From: Thauera sp. GDN1
GTDB taxonomy: Bacteria; Pseudomonadota; Gammaproteobacteria; Burkholderiales; Rhodocyclaceae
Direction: 5' to 3'
Assembly (NCBI RefSeq): GCF_029223545.1
Contig: NZ_CP097870.1
Coordinates: 1,984,001 to 2,048,000, forward strand
Length of the DNA stretch: 64,000 bases
The translations under genes were made by a program, and so were the position numbers. Every line of letters begins with the position of its first letter. Position 1 is the first letter of the stretch. The notes beneath the pieces were generated by a model. The model did no database searches, was not told the origin of the DNA, and was given only the letters and a program-made list of their open reading frames with translations. This document shows positions 38,181-47,594 of the stretch, piece by piece.

Positions 38181-41100
38181 TTACTTGCGGGTCTCGACCT
38201 GCTGCAGCGGCTCTTCGGCGATCACCGCGGCGGGCCGCGGCTTGCGGCCGAGGCGCGCCGGCGGCTCGACGGCGCCGGTGCTGAACTGCGCGAGCTTCGT
38301 CGGATCGGTCTCGATCTTGATCAGGTCGCTGCCCGTGTCCTGGGCGGAGACGATGATCGGTGCGCTCGGCGCCTGCTCGGGCCTGGTTTCACCTGCGGTT
38401 TCCTGAGCCGGCGCGATGGCGGGCGCGGCCTCGACAGCCGGTTCCGCTGCGGCCGCAAGGGTCTCGCTCGTTGCCGCCGAAGCGGCCGCGCTGCCTGCTT
38501 CCGCCTCGCTCTCGACCGGGGCGGCGGTGGTTTCGACCGCTTCCGCCTCGGTGAGGCTCACCGCGGTTTCGAACGCTTCGACGGCCTCGACGATCGCCGC
38601 AAGCGCGGGCTCGGCGGGCGCTTCGACCGCTGCCTGCACGGATTCGGTCTCGGCAACGCTGCTCTCGGTCGCGACCGGCAAGGGCGCGAGCGCCTGCTCG
38701 ATGGCCTCTGCCGGAGCGGCTTCCACCGCCTCGGGTGCAGAGGCGACGACCGGCAGCTCGGCTGCGGAGGTTTCCGCTGACGTCTCGACGGCGAGCTGGA
38801 TGGCTTCGGGTGCGGCGACTTCGCCGGCGCCAGCATCGGCCGCGGTCTGGGTCAGATCCTCGTCGCGCGCTTCCTCGCCGGTTTCACCCGCTTCCATGTC
38901 GGTGGTCGCTGCGGCCTGGCCTTCGCCCGCGCGACGGCCACGGCCGCGGCCACGGCGACGACGCTTCTCGGTCGGCGCACCTTCCTCGCCAGCGGTTTCG
39001 GTAGTGGCACCTGCTTCCGCAGCCCCGGCTTCGCCGACAGCGGCGGCGGTGGCCACCACGACAGCGGCTCCCGCTGCACCGGCCTTCAGCAGTTCCTCTT
39101 CGGCTGCGGCGCGTTCCTCGACCGGCTTCTCGATGCGTTCGCCGGCTTCCTCGGCGCGATTGCCGCGCTGGTTGCGGCCACGACCACGACCGCCCTCGGG
39201 GCGTTCGCCGCGTTCCGCGCGTTCGGCACGCTCCGGACGCTCGCCCGCGGCGCGCTGCGGCTTTTCGCCGCCTTCGGCACGCTCGCCACGCTCGGGGCGT
39301 GCGCCGCGACCGGCCTGCTGCTGGGTGTCGGCTTCACGATCGCCACGCTCGCCGCGACGCCCGCGGTTGCCGTTGCCGCGCCGGGCTTCGCCGCTGCGCT
39401 CGCCACGGCCGCGCTGTTCGCGCTTGGGCGTTTCCTCGACGACTGCCGCCGGTGCCGGTGCGGCCTCGGGCTTGCTGCCGCCGAACCAGCTCAGGATGCG
39501 GGCGAACAGGCCCTTCGCAGCCGGGGCCGCCGGGGCCGGGGTCGGAGCGGGGGCAGCCTCGGGTGCGGCGACCGGGGCGGGCTGGGCGGGGGCGATGCCC
39601 TTGACCGCAGCCTCGGGGCGCGCCGGGCGCTCGTTGGCCTTGGACGGCAGACGGGCGTCGTCCTCGGCCGGCTTCTGCACCATCTGGTAGCTGGCCAGCG
39701 CGATGTCCTCGGCGTTGAGCTGGTCGTGGCGCAGGCGGATGATCTCGTGCGCAGGCGTTTCGAGGTGGCGGTTCGGCACGATGATGAGCTGAACCTTGTG
39801 GCGCATCTCGATGCGGGCGATATCGACGCGCTTCTCGTTGAGCAGGAAGGTGGCGACGTCGACCGGCACCTGCAGATGCACCGCGCCGGTGTTGTCCTTC
39901 ATCGCCTCTTCTTCGAGGATGCGGACGATGTGCAGCGCGGACGATTCGGTGCTGCGGATGTGGCCGGTACCGTTGCAGCGCGGGCAGGTGATGTAGCTGG
40001 TCTCGGCGAGCGCCGGGCGCAGGCGCTGGCGCGACAGCTCGAGCAGGCCGAAGCGGCTGATCTTGCCGGTCTGCACGCGGGCGCGGTCATGGCGCAGCGC
40101 GTCGCGCAGGCGGTTCTCGACCTCGCGCTGGTTCTTGGCCGACTCCATGTCGATGAAGTCGATGACGATCAGGCCGCCGAGGTCGCGCAGGCGGAGCTGG
40201 CGGGCGATCTCGTCGGCGGCCTCGCAGTTGGTGCGGAAGGCGGTTTCCTCGATGTCCGAGCCTTTGGTGGCGCGGCCCGAGTTGACGTCGATCGACACCA
40301 GGGCTTCGGTGTGGTCGATGACCACGGCGCCGCCCGAGGGCAGGTTCACCTGGCGCGAGTAGGCCGACTCGATCTGGTGCTCGATCTGGAAGCGCGAGAA
40401 CAGCGGCACGTCGTCGCTGTAGCGCTTCACCCGCGACACGTTGCCGGGCATGACGTGGGCCATGAACTGGCGCGCCTGCTCGTAGATGTCGTCGGTGTCG
40501 ATCAGGATCTCGCCGATGTCGGGCTGGAAGTAATCGCGGATGGCGCGGATCACCAGGCTGCCTTCCTGATAGATCAGGAACGCACCGGACTGGCCCTGGG
40601 CCGCGCCTTCGATCGCCGTCCACAGCTGCAGCAGATAGTTCAGGTCCCACTGCAGCTCTTCGGCGCTGCGGCCGATCGCGGCCGTGCGCGCGATCATGCT
40701 CATGCCCTGCGGCACGTCGAGCTGGTCCATCGCATCGCGCAGTTCGGCGCGCTCGTCACCCTCGACGCGACGCGAGACGCCACCGCCGCGCGGATTGTTC
40801 GGCATCAGCACGAGGTAGCGGCCGGCGAGCGAGATGTAGGTCGTCAGCGCCGCGCCCTTGTTGCCGCGCTCGTCCTTCTCGACCTGGACGATCAGCTCCT
40901 GGCCTTCCTTCAGCGCTTCCTTGATGGAGGCCTTGCTGGCGTCAACGCCAGGCTGGAAGTAGGAGCGGGAGATTTCCTTGAACGGCAGGAAGCCGTGACG
41001 GTCCGCGCCATAGTCGACGAAAGCCGCTTCGAGGCTGGGCTCGATGCGGGTGATGACCGCCTTGTAGATGTTGCTCTTGCGTTCTTCCTTGGCGGCCGAT

Positions 41101-41189
41101 TCGATATCGAGGTCGATCAGTTTCTGACCGTCCACGATCGCGACGCGCAGTTCTTCGGCCTGCGTCGCATTGAAAAGCATGCGCTTCAT
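38181..41189 (-). CDS. rne: Ribonuclease E
   Basis: 1002-residue endoribonuclease that starts mRNA decay and processes rRNA and tRNA. The N-terminal catalytic half (to about 520) is canonical: [22 protein letters not shown], the S1 domain, [12 protein letters not shown] and IDFIDM (metal-binding Asp), and the zinc-link CPRCNGTG. The C-terminal half is low-complexity scaffold: an Arg/Gly/Glu-rich RNA-binding region (about 610-720, with [11 protein letters not shown] repeats) and then a long Ala/Glu/Val-rich acidic tail. The start at 41189 matches E. coli RNase E. Divergent from rluC with a 447-base leader, as in enterics, where the leader mediates autoregulation. Confidence 0.96.
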   Translation of the reverse strand: MKRMLFNATQAEELRVAIVDGQKLIDLDIESAAKEERKSNIYKAVITRIEPSLEAAFVDYGADRHGFLPFKEISRSYFQPGVDASKASIKEALKEGQELIVQVEKDERGNKGAALTTYISLAGRYLVLMPNNPRGGGVSRRVEGDERAELRDAMDQLDVPQGMSMIARTAAIGRSAEELQWDLNYLLQLWTAIEGAAQGQSGAFLIYQEGSLVIRAIRDYFQPDIGEILIDTDDIYEQARQFMAHVMPGNVSRVKRYSDDVPLFSRFQIEHQIESAYSRQVNLPSGGAVVIDHTEALVSIDVNSGRATKGSDIEETAFRTNCEAADEIARQLRLRDLGGLIVIDFIDMESAKNQREVENRLRDALRHDRARVQTGKISRFGLLELSRQRLRPALAETSYITCPRCNGTGHIRSTESSALHIVRILEEEAMKDNTGAVHLQVPVDVATFLLNEKRVDIARIEMRHKVQLIIVPNRHLETPAHEIIRLRHDQLNAEDIALASYQMVQKPAEDDARLPSKANERPARPEAAVKGIAPAQPAPVAAPEAAPAPTPAPAAPAAKGLFARILSWFGGSKPEAAPAPAAVVEETPKREQRGRGERSGEARRGNGNRGRRGERGDREADTQQQAGRGARPERGERAEGGEKPQRAAGERPERAERAERGERPEGGRGRGRNQRGNRAEEAGERIEKPVEERAAAEEELLKAGAAGAAVVVATAAAVGEAGAAEAGATTETAGEEGAPTEKRRRRGRGRGRRAGEGQAAATTDMEAGETGEEARDEDLTQTAADAGAGEVAAPEAIQLAVETSAETSAAELPVVASAPEAVEAAPAEAIEQALAPLPVATESSVAETESVQAAVEAPAEPALAAIVEAVEAFETAVSLTEAEAVETTAAPVESEAEAGSAAASAATSETLAAAAEPAVEAAPAIAPAQETAGETRPEQAPSAPIIVSAQDTGSDLIKIETDPTKLAQFSTGAVEPPARLGRKPRPAAVIAEEPLQQVETRK

Positions 41190-41636
41190 TTGGATCGTTC
41201 TCCCGCGAGAAGTCACACGGGCAGGACGAACGGCGCGCACCATCGCGCTTTCCGGGATCAGGAGCGATTGGGTAGGACTGCTGCTTTCATCCGGTGGGTT
41301 TGTCGGGCTGTGATGGGTCGGCTGGTCGAAATTCTCTTGCTCCCGCCCGGCGTGCCGTGTGGGCTTCGGGCCGGAGCATTTGATCCTGCGTATGTGGCTT
41401 GCGCATCAAAATCCAACCCGTGGGCTGGATGGGTATGTCGAAGGGGGTCTGTTGCGTTACCATCGGCGCCTTTTCGGCCTTGGATGGCGGGCAACGGTTG
41501 AACCGGGAGCGCTCTTCAGGGCTCTTTGCCAGCAGTCTGCGCGCGTCCTCCGGAGCAGGTGTTTCGACCTGACGGATTGTTCGACGTGCCGCACTTGGCT
41601 GGCCGCGACCGGTTTAACCGCGCAGAAGTATATTTC
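41190..41636. other. rne-rluC divergent intergenic region
   Basis: 447 bases without a convincing gene. In enteric bacteria the rne side of this gap is a long 5' leader whose hairpins let RNase E control its own mRNA; the length here fits the same plan (inference). I could not fix promoters. An open frame continuous with rluC reaches back to 41526 but has no support as coding. Otherwise I see nothing specific in it. Confidence 0.5.
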
Positions 41637-42596
41637 ATGACGATCATTGAAGGCAAAGCCATTGCAGTCCGGCACGAGCGCATCGACGAGGCCGCGGCCG
41701 GGCAGCGCATCGACAACTACCTGATGCGCATCGCCAAGGGGGTGCCGAAAAGCCACGTCTATCGCATCCTGCGCAGCGGCGAGGTGCGGGTCAACGGCCG
41801 GCGGGTGCAGCAAACCTACCGCCTGGAAGAAGGCGACGAGGTGCGCATTCCGCCGATCCGGGTGGCCGAGCCCACGCGCAGCGCGCCGGCGCCGGTGGGC
41901 AAGGCGCTGCCGGTCGTCTATGAGGACGATGCGATCCTGGTCATCGACAAGCCTTCGGGCAAGGCGGTGCACGGCGGCAGCGGCGTCAGCTACGGCGTGA
42001 TCGAGCAGCTGCGCGCGCAGCGCCCGGACGCGCGCATGCTCGAGCTTGCGCATCGCCTCGACCGCGAGACCTCGGGTCTGCTGATCGTCGCCAAGAAGCG
42101 TTCGGCGCTGACCGTGCTGCACGACATGATGCGCGAAGGCAGGGTGGAGAAGCGCTACCTCACCCTGGTGCCGGGGCGCTGGTCGAACCCGCTGCAGCAC
42201 GTCAAGGCGGCGCTGCACAAATTCCTGACCCCGGACGGCGAACGCCGGGTGCGTGTGAGCGAGGACGGCAAGCCGGCGCACAGCATCGTGCGCCTGGTCA
42301 GGCGCTGGCGCGAATACAGCCTGCTCGAGGTGGAACTGAAGACCGGCCGCACCCATCAGATCCGCGTGCATCTGACCCACCTCGGCTTTCCGCTGTGCGG
42401 TGACGACAAGTACGGCGATTTCGCGCTCAACAAGCGCCTGGAAGGCGAGGGGCTGAAGCGCATGTTCCTGCATGCGGCGCAGCTGAGCTTCGCTCACCCG
42501 CTGACCGGCGAGACGCTGGCCTTCGCGTCGCCGCTGCCGGAAGACCTGCAATCCTTCATCGACCGGCTCGACGCCGGGGAGAAAAGACATGGCTGA
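41637..42596 (+). CDS. rluC: 23S rRNA pseudouridine synthase RluC
   Basis: 319-residue RluA-family pseudouridine synthase. An N-terminal S4 RNA-binding domain (RIDNYLMRIAKGVPKSHVYRILRSGEVRVNGRRV) precedes the catalytic domain with HRLDRETSGLL (catalytic Asp), LKTGRTHQIRVH and a late FLHAAQLSFAHP. RluC makes pseudouridines 955, 2504 and 2580 in 23S rRNA. The ATG at 41637 starts MTIIEGKAIAV; upstream in-frame sequence was rejected. Overlaps the HAD phosphatase gene by 8 bases. Its location opposite rne is conserved in proteobacteria. Confidence 0.94.
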   Translation: MTIIEGKAIAVRHERIDEAAAGQRIDNYLMRIAKGVPKSHVYRILRSGEVRVNGRRVQQTYRLEEGDEVRIPPIRVAEPTRSAPAPVGKALPVVYEDDAILVIDKPSGKAVHGGSGVSYGVIEQLRAQRPDARMLELAHRLDRETSGLLIVAKKRSALTVLHDMMREGRVEKRYLTLVPGRWSNPLQHVKAALHKFLTPDGERRVRVSEDGKPAHSIVRLVRRWREYSLLEVELKTGRTHQIRVHLTHLGFPLCGDDKYGDFALNKRLEGEGLKRMFLHAAQLSFAHPLTGETLAFASPLPEDLQSFIDRLDAGEKRHG

Positions 42597-43245
42597 GCGT
42601 TTCGACCTGATCGTGTTCGACTGGGACGGCACGCTGATGGACTCGGCGGGCGCGATCGTGCGCGCGATGCAGGCCGCAGCGCGCGACCTCGGGCTGGCCG
42701 AGCCGCCGGAGGAGCGGGCGCGCTACGTCATCGGCCTCGGCCTGGGTGATGCACTGCGTCACGCGGTGCCGAATCTGGACGAGTCGGCCTATCCGCGCAT
42801 GGTCGAGCGCTACCGCCATCACTACCTGTCGTCGGATCACGAGCTGACGCTGTTCGACGGCGTGAGCGCGATGATCGATGCGCTCGCCGAGCGCGGACAC
42901 CTGCTCGCGGTGGCGACCGGCAAGAGCCGGCTCGGGCTGAATCGCGCGCTCGGCCATTCCGGGCTGGGGGCGTATTTCCATGCCACGCGTTGCGCCGACG
43001 AATGCTTCTCCAAGCCGCACCCGGCGATGCTCGAGGAGCTGATGGAGGAGCTGGGCACGGTGCCCGAGCGCACGCTGATGATCGGCGACACCACGCACGA
43101 CCTGCAGATGGCGAAGAACGCGCGCACCGCCGGGCTGGCGGTCAGCTTCGGCGCGCATCCGGTGTCGGCGCTCGAGGCCGAGTCGCCGCTCGCCTGCGTG
43201 CATACGCCGGGCGAGCTGGCGCGCTGGTTGCTGGCGAACGCCTGA
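42589..43245 (+). CDS. HAD-IA family phosphatase (phosphoglycolate phosphatase-like)
   Basis: 218-residue HAD hydrolase. Motif I is DLIVFDWDGTLMDS, motif II is VATGKS, and motifs III/IV are KPHPAMLEE and MIGDTTHDLQMAKNA. A four-helix cap lies at about 18-85. The overall form is phosphoglycolate-phosphatase-like, but substrate is not provable. It overlaps the rluC 3' end by 8 bases and so is translationally coupled to it, as in many betaproteobacteria. Confidence 0.9.
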   Translation: MAERFDLIVFDWDGTLMDSAGAIVRAMQAAARDLGLAEPPEERARYVIGLGLGDALRHAVPNLDESAYPRMVERYRHHYLSSDHELTLFDGVSAMIDALAERGHLLAVATGKSRLGLNRALGHSGLGAYFHATRCADECFSKPHPAMLEELMEELGTVPERTLMIGDTTHDLQMAKNARTAGLAVSFGAHPVSALEAESPLACVHTPGELARWLLANA

Positions 43246-43253
43246 GCCGGGCC

Positions 43254-43982
43254 TCAGGCCAGCAGCAGGAACAGGGCGGGGCGCTTGGCCAGGGCCGGGC
43301 GCTCGGCCTTGCGCCAGTCGCGTACGCTGCGGGTGAGCAGGGTTTCGTTCGCGGTGTTGAGCTCGCAGGCCACGCATAGCCGGGTGTCCGGCTTGAGCAA
43401 CTTGAGCAGGGCCTCGAGCATGCGTTCGTTGCGGTAGGGCGTCTCGATGAAGATCTGCGTCCGTCCGAGCCTGCGCGATTCGTCCTCGAGCGCGCGCAGT
43501 GCGGTATCGCGTTCGCCTTCGCTCACCGGCAGGTAACCGTGGAAGGCGAAGCTCTGGCCGTTGAGCCCCGAGCCCATCAGGCCGAGCAGGATCGAGGACG
43601 GTCCGACCAGGGGTGCGACGCGGATCCCGAGGGCGTGCGCGCGCGCCACCAGGCGGGCGCCGGGGTCGGCCACCGCCGGGCAGCCGGCGTCCGACATGAG
43701 TCCGATGTCTTCGCCGGCGAGCGCGGGCGCGAGCAGGGTGTCGAGCGCGGCCATCGCGCCGGGGCCGTCCTCGGGCAGTTCGCGGATGTCGGTCTCGCGC
43801 AGCGGGTGCGGGTAGTCGAGTTGCTTCAGGTGCGCGCGTGCGGCGCGCGCGGTCTCGACCACGAAGCGGCGCAGTCCTGCCGCGATAGCCTGCGCCTGGG
43901 TGGGCAGGAAGGCCGCCCAGGGCGTGGCTTCGCCGAGCGCGACCGGGATCAGGTAGAGCGTGCCGCGCTTGTCGTGCTGCAT
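43254..43982 (-). CDS. RsmI-like SAM-dependent methyltransferase (tetrapyrrole methylase fold)
   Basis: 242-residue protein of the tetrapyrrole-methylase superfamily nearest RsmI (16S rRNA C1402 2'-O-methyltransferase). It has GTLYLIPVALGE, LMSDAGCPAVADPGARLV and APLVGPSSILLGLMGSGLNGQSFAFHGYLP, a typical RsmI signature, plus IFIETPYRNERML. It is shorter than RsmI (about 285) because the C-terminal domain is missing, so it is probably the RsmI paralogue found in beta- and gammaproteobacteria. Convergent with the HAD phosphatase gene. Confidence 0.87.
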   Translation of the reverse strand: MQHDKRGTLYLIPVALGEATPWAAFLPTQAQAIAAGLRRFVVETARAARAHLKQLDYPHPLRETDIRELPEDGPGAMAALDTLLAPALAGEDIGLMSDAGCPAVADPGARLVARAHALGIRVAPLVGPSSILLGLMGSGLNGQSFAFHGYLPVSEGERDTALRALEDESRRLGRTQIFIETPYRNERMLEALLKLLKPDTRLCVACELNTANETLLTRSVRDWRKAERPALAKRPALFLLLA

Positions 43983-44064
43983 GTGTGCGGTTCCGGATTT
44001 GTTGTTGGTGTCGTCTTCAGGCAGACGCGTCAGCGGCCGGGAAGGTGGTGATCCGCGGACCAGG

Positions 44065-44640
44065 TCACGGCAGTTGCAGGCCTTCGGCGCGCAGCATGCG
44101 CGACAGCGCGATCAGCGGCAGGCCGATCAGTGCGGTCGGGTCCTCGCCCGGCATGGCGTCGAGGAGGGTGATGCCGAGGCCCTCGGATTTGGCGCTGCCG
44201 GCGCAGTCCAGCGGGCGTTCCTTGGCGACGTAGCGGCGGATCTCTTCGTCGCTGAGATCGCGGAAGCGTACACGGGTGGGAATGCCCTCGACCTGCAGGT
44301 GGCCGCTGCGGGTGTTCAGCAGCGCCAGTGCGGTGTGGAACACCACTGTCTGTCCGCGCATGCGCTGCAGCTGGGCGATCGCACGCGCCTCGGTGCCGGG
44401 TTTGCCGAAGATCTCGTCTCCGAGATAGGCGACCTGGTCGCTGCCGATGACCAGTGCGTCCGGCCAGCGCGCGGCGACGGCGCGCGCCTTCTCCGCGGCC
44501 AGGCGCTCGGCGATCGCCGCAGGCGCCTCGCCGGGCAGCGGGGTTTCGTCGGTTTCGGGGCGATCGGTCTCGAAGGGTAGGTGCAGGCGCTCGAGCAGCA
44601 TCTTGCGGTAGGCCGAGGTCGAGGCGAGGACGACTTTCAT
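44065..44640 (-). CDS. Maf-like nucleotide pyrophosphatase (YceF type)
   Basis: 191-residue Maf/HAM1-like house-cleaning pyrophosphatase. It has VLASTSAYRKMLLERL at the N-terminus, ETPLPGEAPAA, VIGSDQVAYLGDEIFGKP (catalytic Asp region) and DCAGSAKSEGLG. The YceF branch hydrolyses m7GTP. The neighbour across the promoter is yceD-rpmF-plsX, the same order as in E. coli (yceF divergent from yceD), which supports the subgroup. Confidence 0.93.
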   Translation of the reverse strand: MKVVLASTSAYRKMLLERLHLPFETDRPETDETPLPGEAPAAIAERLAAEKARAVAARWPDALVIGSDQVAYLGDEIFGKPGTEARAIAQLQRMRGQTVVFHTALALLNTRSGHLQVEGIPTRVRFRDLSDEEIRRYVAKERPLDCAGSAKSEGLGITLLDAMPGEDPTALIGLPLIALSRMLRAEGLQLP

Positions 44641-44714
44641 CAGTTGGGATGCGTTCGGGCTGGGGAGGGAGGCTCGGTGGTGCGCGCGGGTCCGTTTTCA
44701 AGCCAATTGAAGGC

Positions 44715-44741
44715 TTTACACGCGACTCGAAAAAATAATAT
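44715..44741 (+). promoter_or_regulatory. Promoter of yceD-rpmF
   Basis: -35 TTTACA (44715-44720), a 15-base spacer and -10 TAATAT (44736-44741); TATCAT at 44739-44744 with an 18-base spacer is an alternative -10. Either puts the transcription start at about 44748-44752, within a few bases of the yceD ATG at 44754. Confidence 0.55.
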
Positions 44742-44753
44742 CATGCGCGGCTT

Positions 44754-45278
44754 ATGTCGCAACAAGGCGTTCCGTCCAGAGTCGTATCGGACCCGTTCCG
44801 GTTTGCCGCAGAGTCCCGTTCGGTCGAAGGGGTGCTCGTAGCGGCGGATTTGCTGCGTCTGTCCGATGCGCTCGCGTCTTCGGATGGCAGCGTGCGGTGG
44901 CGGCTCGAGGGTTTCATGGTCGAGGGTGCAGCAGGCTCGGAGCCGAGGCTGCGTCTTCAGGTCGAGGGTACGCTCGACCTGCGCTGCCAGCGTTGTCTGG
45001 GCGGGCTGGAGTGGCCGCTGCGGATCGACACGCTGCTGCAGCCGGTCAGGAGCGGGCAGCCGATTCCGGAAGACGAGCTCGAAGACGACGAGGTCGACGC
45101 GATCGAGATCGACGGCGAGCTCGACGTGCTCGCCTTGCTCGAGGACGAGGTGCTTCTGGCACTGCCGATCGCTCCGCGACACCAGGTTTGTGAGGCACCA
45201 AAGCCGCAAGGCGGGGTGTCCGAAGAATCGCCTTTCGCTGCGCTGGCGTCGCTGCGAGGCAGTCACAGCGCGAAATAG
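44754..45278 (+). CDS. yceD: YceD family protein (DUF177, 23S rRNA accumulation)
   Basis: 174-residue DUF177 protein. It has [15 protein letters not shown] with a C-x2-C pair that may bind zinc, then an acidic stretch ([34 protein letters not shown]) diagnostic of the family, and a C-terminal PFAALASL motif. In bacteria and chloroplasts it helps 23S rRNA accumulate. No Shine-Dalgarno sequence is visible, and the promoter lies so close that the message may be nearly leaderless. rpmF follows after 29 bases. Confidence 0.92.
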   Translation: MSQQGVPSRVVSDPFRFAAESRSVEGVLVAADLLRLSDALASSDGSVRWRLEGFMVEGAAGSEPRLRLQVEGTLDLRCQRCLGGLEWPLRIDTLLQPVRSGQPIPEDELEDDEVDAIEIDGELDVLALLEDEVLLALPIAPRHQVCEAPKPQGGVSEESPFAALASLRGSHSAK

Positions 45279-45307
45279 GCGCGATATTTGTTTTAGGAGT
45301 CTTACTC

Positions 45308-45487
45308 ATGGCCGTTCAACAGAACAAGAAGTCCCCCTCCAAGCGTGGCATGCACCGTGCCCACGACTTCCTCACCGGCCCGGCGCTGGCCGTCGAGCCG
45401 ACCACGGGTGAAGTCCACCTGCGTCACCACATCAGCCCCAACGGTTTCTACCGTGGCAAGAAGGTGCTGAAGGCCAAGGGCGAGTAA
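45308..45487 (+). CDS. rpmF: 50S ribosomal protein L32
   Basis: 59 residues: [20 protein letters not shown] and onward, ending KKVLKAKGE. It is the cysteine-free (non-zinc) form of L32. AGGAG lies 7 bases upstream of the ATG. Immediately followed by a strong intrinsic terminator, so rpmF is the last gene most yceD-rpmF transcripts cover. Confidence 0.97.
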   Translation: MAVQQNKKSPSKRGMHRAHDFLTGPALAVEPTTGEVHLRHHISPNGFYRGKKVLKAKGE

Positions 45488-45509
45488 TACTGCGGCCCGT
45501 GAAGATCAG

Positions 45510-45547
45510 GGCGGCGCAAGGCGCAATGCGCCTGCGCCGCCTTTTTT
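45510..45547 (+). terminator. Strong intrinsic terminator between rpmF and plsX
   Basis: GGCGGCGCA (45510-45518) pairs with TGCGCCGCC (45533-45541). Inside, GGCGC (45520-45524) pairs with GCGCC (45528-45532) around an AAT loop, with one bulged A. Six T follow at 45542-45547. Textbook Rho-independent terminator, starting 22 bases after the rpmF stop. Confidence 0.88.
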
Positions 45548-45582
45548 CCGACCTCGAAAACCAGAAATCACGCAGGATGCCG

Positions 45583-46599
45583 ATGGGTGTCACCATTGCG
45601 ATCGACTGCATGGGTGGCGATCACGGCCCAGCCGTGACCGTGCCTGCCACGCTGTCCTTTTTGCGTACGCACGCCGACGCGAGTGCGATCCTCGTCGGGC
45701 GCGCGGAAGCGATTCAACCCCTGCTCGGCAACGCGGCAGCCGAATTCGGCGCGCGCCTGCGCCTGCATGCGGCGAGCGAAGTCGTGGCCATGGACGATCC
45801 GCCTGCGATCGCCATGCGCAACAAGAAAGACTCCTCGATGCGGGTCGCGATCGACCTGGTCAAGTCGGGCGAGGCTGCGGCCGCCGTTTCGGCGGGGAAT
45901 ACCGGCGCGCTGATGGCGATTTCGCGCTTCGTGCTCAAGACCCTGCCCGGGATCGACCGTCCCGCGATCGCCACCGTGCTGCCGTCGATGAAGGGGCACA
46001 CCTATGTGCTCGACCTCGGTGCCAACGTCGATTGCAGCGCCGAACACCTGCTCCAGTTCGGGGTGATGGGCGCCATGCTCGTCGCCGCGATCGAGCACAC
46101 CGAGCGCCCGTCGGTCGGCCTGCTCAACATCGGCGAAGAAGTCATCAAGGGCAACGACGTCGTCAAGGAAGCGGGGGAGTTGCTGCGCAACAGCGGTCTC
46201 AACTTCTACGGTAACGTCGAGGGCAACGACATCTACGAGGGCACGGTCGACGTCGTCGTCTGCGACGGTTTCGTCGGCAACGTCGCGCTCAAGACCTCGG
46301 AAGGTCTGGCGCAGATGATCGGTGCCTTCCTCAAGCAGGAGTTCAAGCGCTCGCTGCTGACGCGGCTGATGGCGGTCGTCGCCCTGCCGGTGCTCAAGCG
46401 CTTCAAGCAGCGCGTCGATCACCGGCTGTACAACGGGGCGCCGCTGCTCGGCTTGCGCGGCGTGGTCCTCAAGAGCCATGGCTCGGCCGATGCGGTGGCC
46501 TTCGGGAACGCGCTTTCGCGTGCGGCCGAGGCGGCGTCCAACCGGCTGATCGAGCGCATTACCGAACGAATGGCCAGCATGAACGAGGTGAAGGCATGA
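45583..46599 (+). CDS. plsX: Phosphate acyltransferase PlsX
   Basis: 338-residue enzyme that makes acyl-phosphate from acyl-ACP, the first step to phosphatidic acid with PlsY. Family landmarks are [12 protein letters not shown] at the start, [54 protein letters not shown] and [19 protein letters not shown]. The ATG at 45583 has AGGA six bases upstream; ATG 45577 adds two residues. It lies just past a strong terminator, so needs read-through or a local promoter. Overlaps fabH by 4 bases. Confidence 0.95.
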   Translation: MGVTIAIDCMGGDHGPAVTVPATLSFLRTHADASAILVGRAEAIQPLLGNAAAEFGARLRLHAASEVVAMDDPPAIAMRNKKDSSMRVAIDLVKSGEAAAAVSAGNTGALMAISRFVLKTLPGIDRPAIATVLPSMKGHTYVLDLGANVDCSAEHLLQFGVMGAMLVAAIEHTERPSVGLLNIGEEVIKGNDVVKEAGELLRNSGLNFYGNVEGNDIYEGTVDVVVCDGFVGNVALKTSEGLAQMIGAFLKQEFKRSLLTRLMAVVALPVLKRFKQRVDHRLYNGAPLLGLRGVVLKSHGSADAVAFGNALSRAAEAASNRLIERITERMASMNEVKA

Positions 46600-47561
46600 T
46601 CTACGCACGGATCGCGGGAACCGGAAGCTGCCTGCCGGGCGACCCAGTCAGCAACGACGACCTGGTGGCGCGCGGGATCGATACCTCGGACGAATGGATC
46701 GTCAGCCGCTCCGGCATCCGCAGCCGCCATCTCGCCGCCGCCGACGTCGGCGCCAGCGATCTGGCGCGCGTCGCCGCCGAGCGTGCGATCGAGGCGGCGG
46801 GCTGCGAGGCCGATGACATCGACCTCATCATCGTCGCCACCTCCACGCCCGACTACATCTTCCCCAGTACCGCCGCGCTGGTGCAGTCCAAGCTCGGCAT
46901 CCGCAACGGCGGGCCGGCCTTCGACGTGCAGGCGGTGTGCAGCGGCTTCGTGTATGCGCTGACGGTGGCGGAGAAGTTCATCCGTTCGGGCAGCCACAAG
47001 CGCGCGCTGGTCATCGGCGCCGAAGTGTTCTCGCGCATCCTCGACTGGTCGGATCGCGCGACCTGCGTGCTGTTCGGCGACGGCGCCGGTGCAGTCGTGC
47101 TCGAAGCCTCGGAGCGTCCCGGCATCCGCGCCGCCGCGCTGCATGCGGACGGCAGCCATCACCCCATCCTGTGCGTGCCCGGCGGCGTGGCCTCGGGCCA
47201 GGTGATCGGCGATCCCTTCCTGCGCATGGACGGCCAGGCGGTGTTCAAGTTTGCGGTCAAGGTGCTCGGCGAGGTCGCACAGGAAGTGCTCGACCAGGCC
47301 GGCGTCCCGGCCGACAGCGTGGACTGGCTGATTCCGCACCAGGCCAACATCCGCATCATCCAGGCCACGGCCAAGCGCCTCGGCTTGCCGATGGAGCGGG
47401 TGATCACCACGCTCGATCACCACGGCAATACCTCGGCGGCGTCGATTCCGCTCGCTCTCGACGAGGCGGTCCGCAGCGGCAAGCTGCGCGAAGGGCAGCG
47501 CGTCATCGTCGAAGGCGTCGGCGGCGGCTTCACCTGGGGCGCGGCCCTGATCGATTTCTGA
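46596..47561 (+). CDS. fabH: Beta-ketoacyl-ACP synthase III (FabH)
   Basis: 321-residue condensing enzyme that starts fatty-acid synthesis by joining acetyl-CoA and malonyl-ACP. The catalytic triad is visible: Cys in [14 protein letters not shown], His in IPHQANIRI and Asn in [20 protein letters not shown] and the C-terminal [13 protein letters not shown] are typical. The start overlaps the plsX stop (ATGA), so it is translationally coupled. fabD follows after 33 bases. Confidence 0.97.
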   Translation: MIYARIAGTGSCLPGDPVSNDDLVARGIDTSDEWIVSRSGIRSRHLAAADVGASDLARVAAERAIEAAGCEADDIDLIIVATSTPDYIFPSTAALVQSKLGIRNGGPAFDVQAVCSGFVYALTVAEKFIRSGSHKRALVIGAEVFSRILDWSDRATCVLFGDGAGAVVLEASERPGIRAAALHADGSHHPILCVPGGVASGQVIGDPFLRMDGQAVFKFAVKVLGEVAQEVLDQAGVPADSVDWLIPHQANIRIIQATAKRLGLPMERVITTLDHHGNTSAASIPLALDEAVRSGKLREGQRVIVEGVGGGFTWGAALIDF

Positions 47562-47594
47562 TTCCAGATCTTTTCTGACAAAGCGGAGAACAGC

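Noticed and set aside
38416..39690. 424-codon plus-strand Ala/Ser-rich open frame inside rne
   Set aside because: It is the complement of the Ala/Glu-rich RNase E tail; the bias itself creates the open frame.
41526..41636. N-terminal extension of rluC
   Set aside because: The extra 37 residues show no family similarity; the start at 41637 fits the S4-domain beginning.
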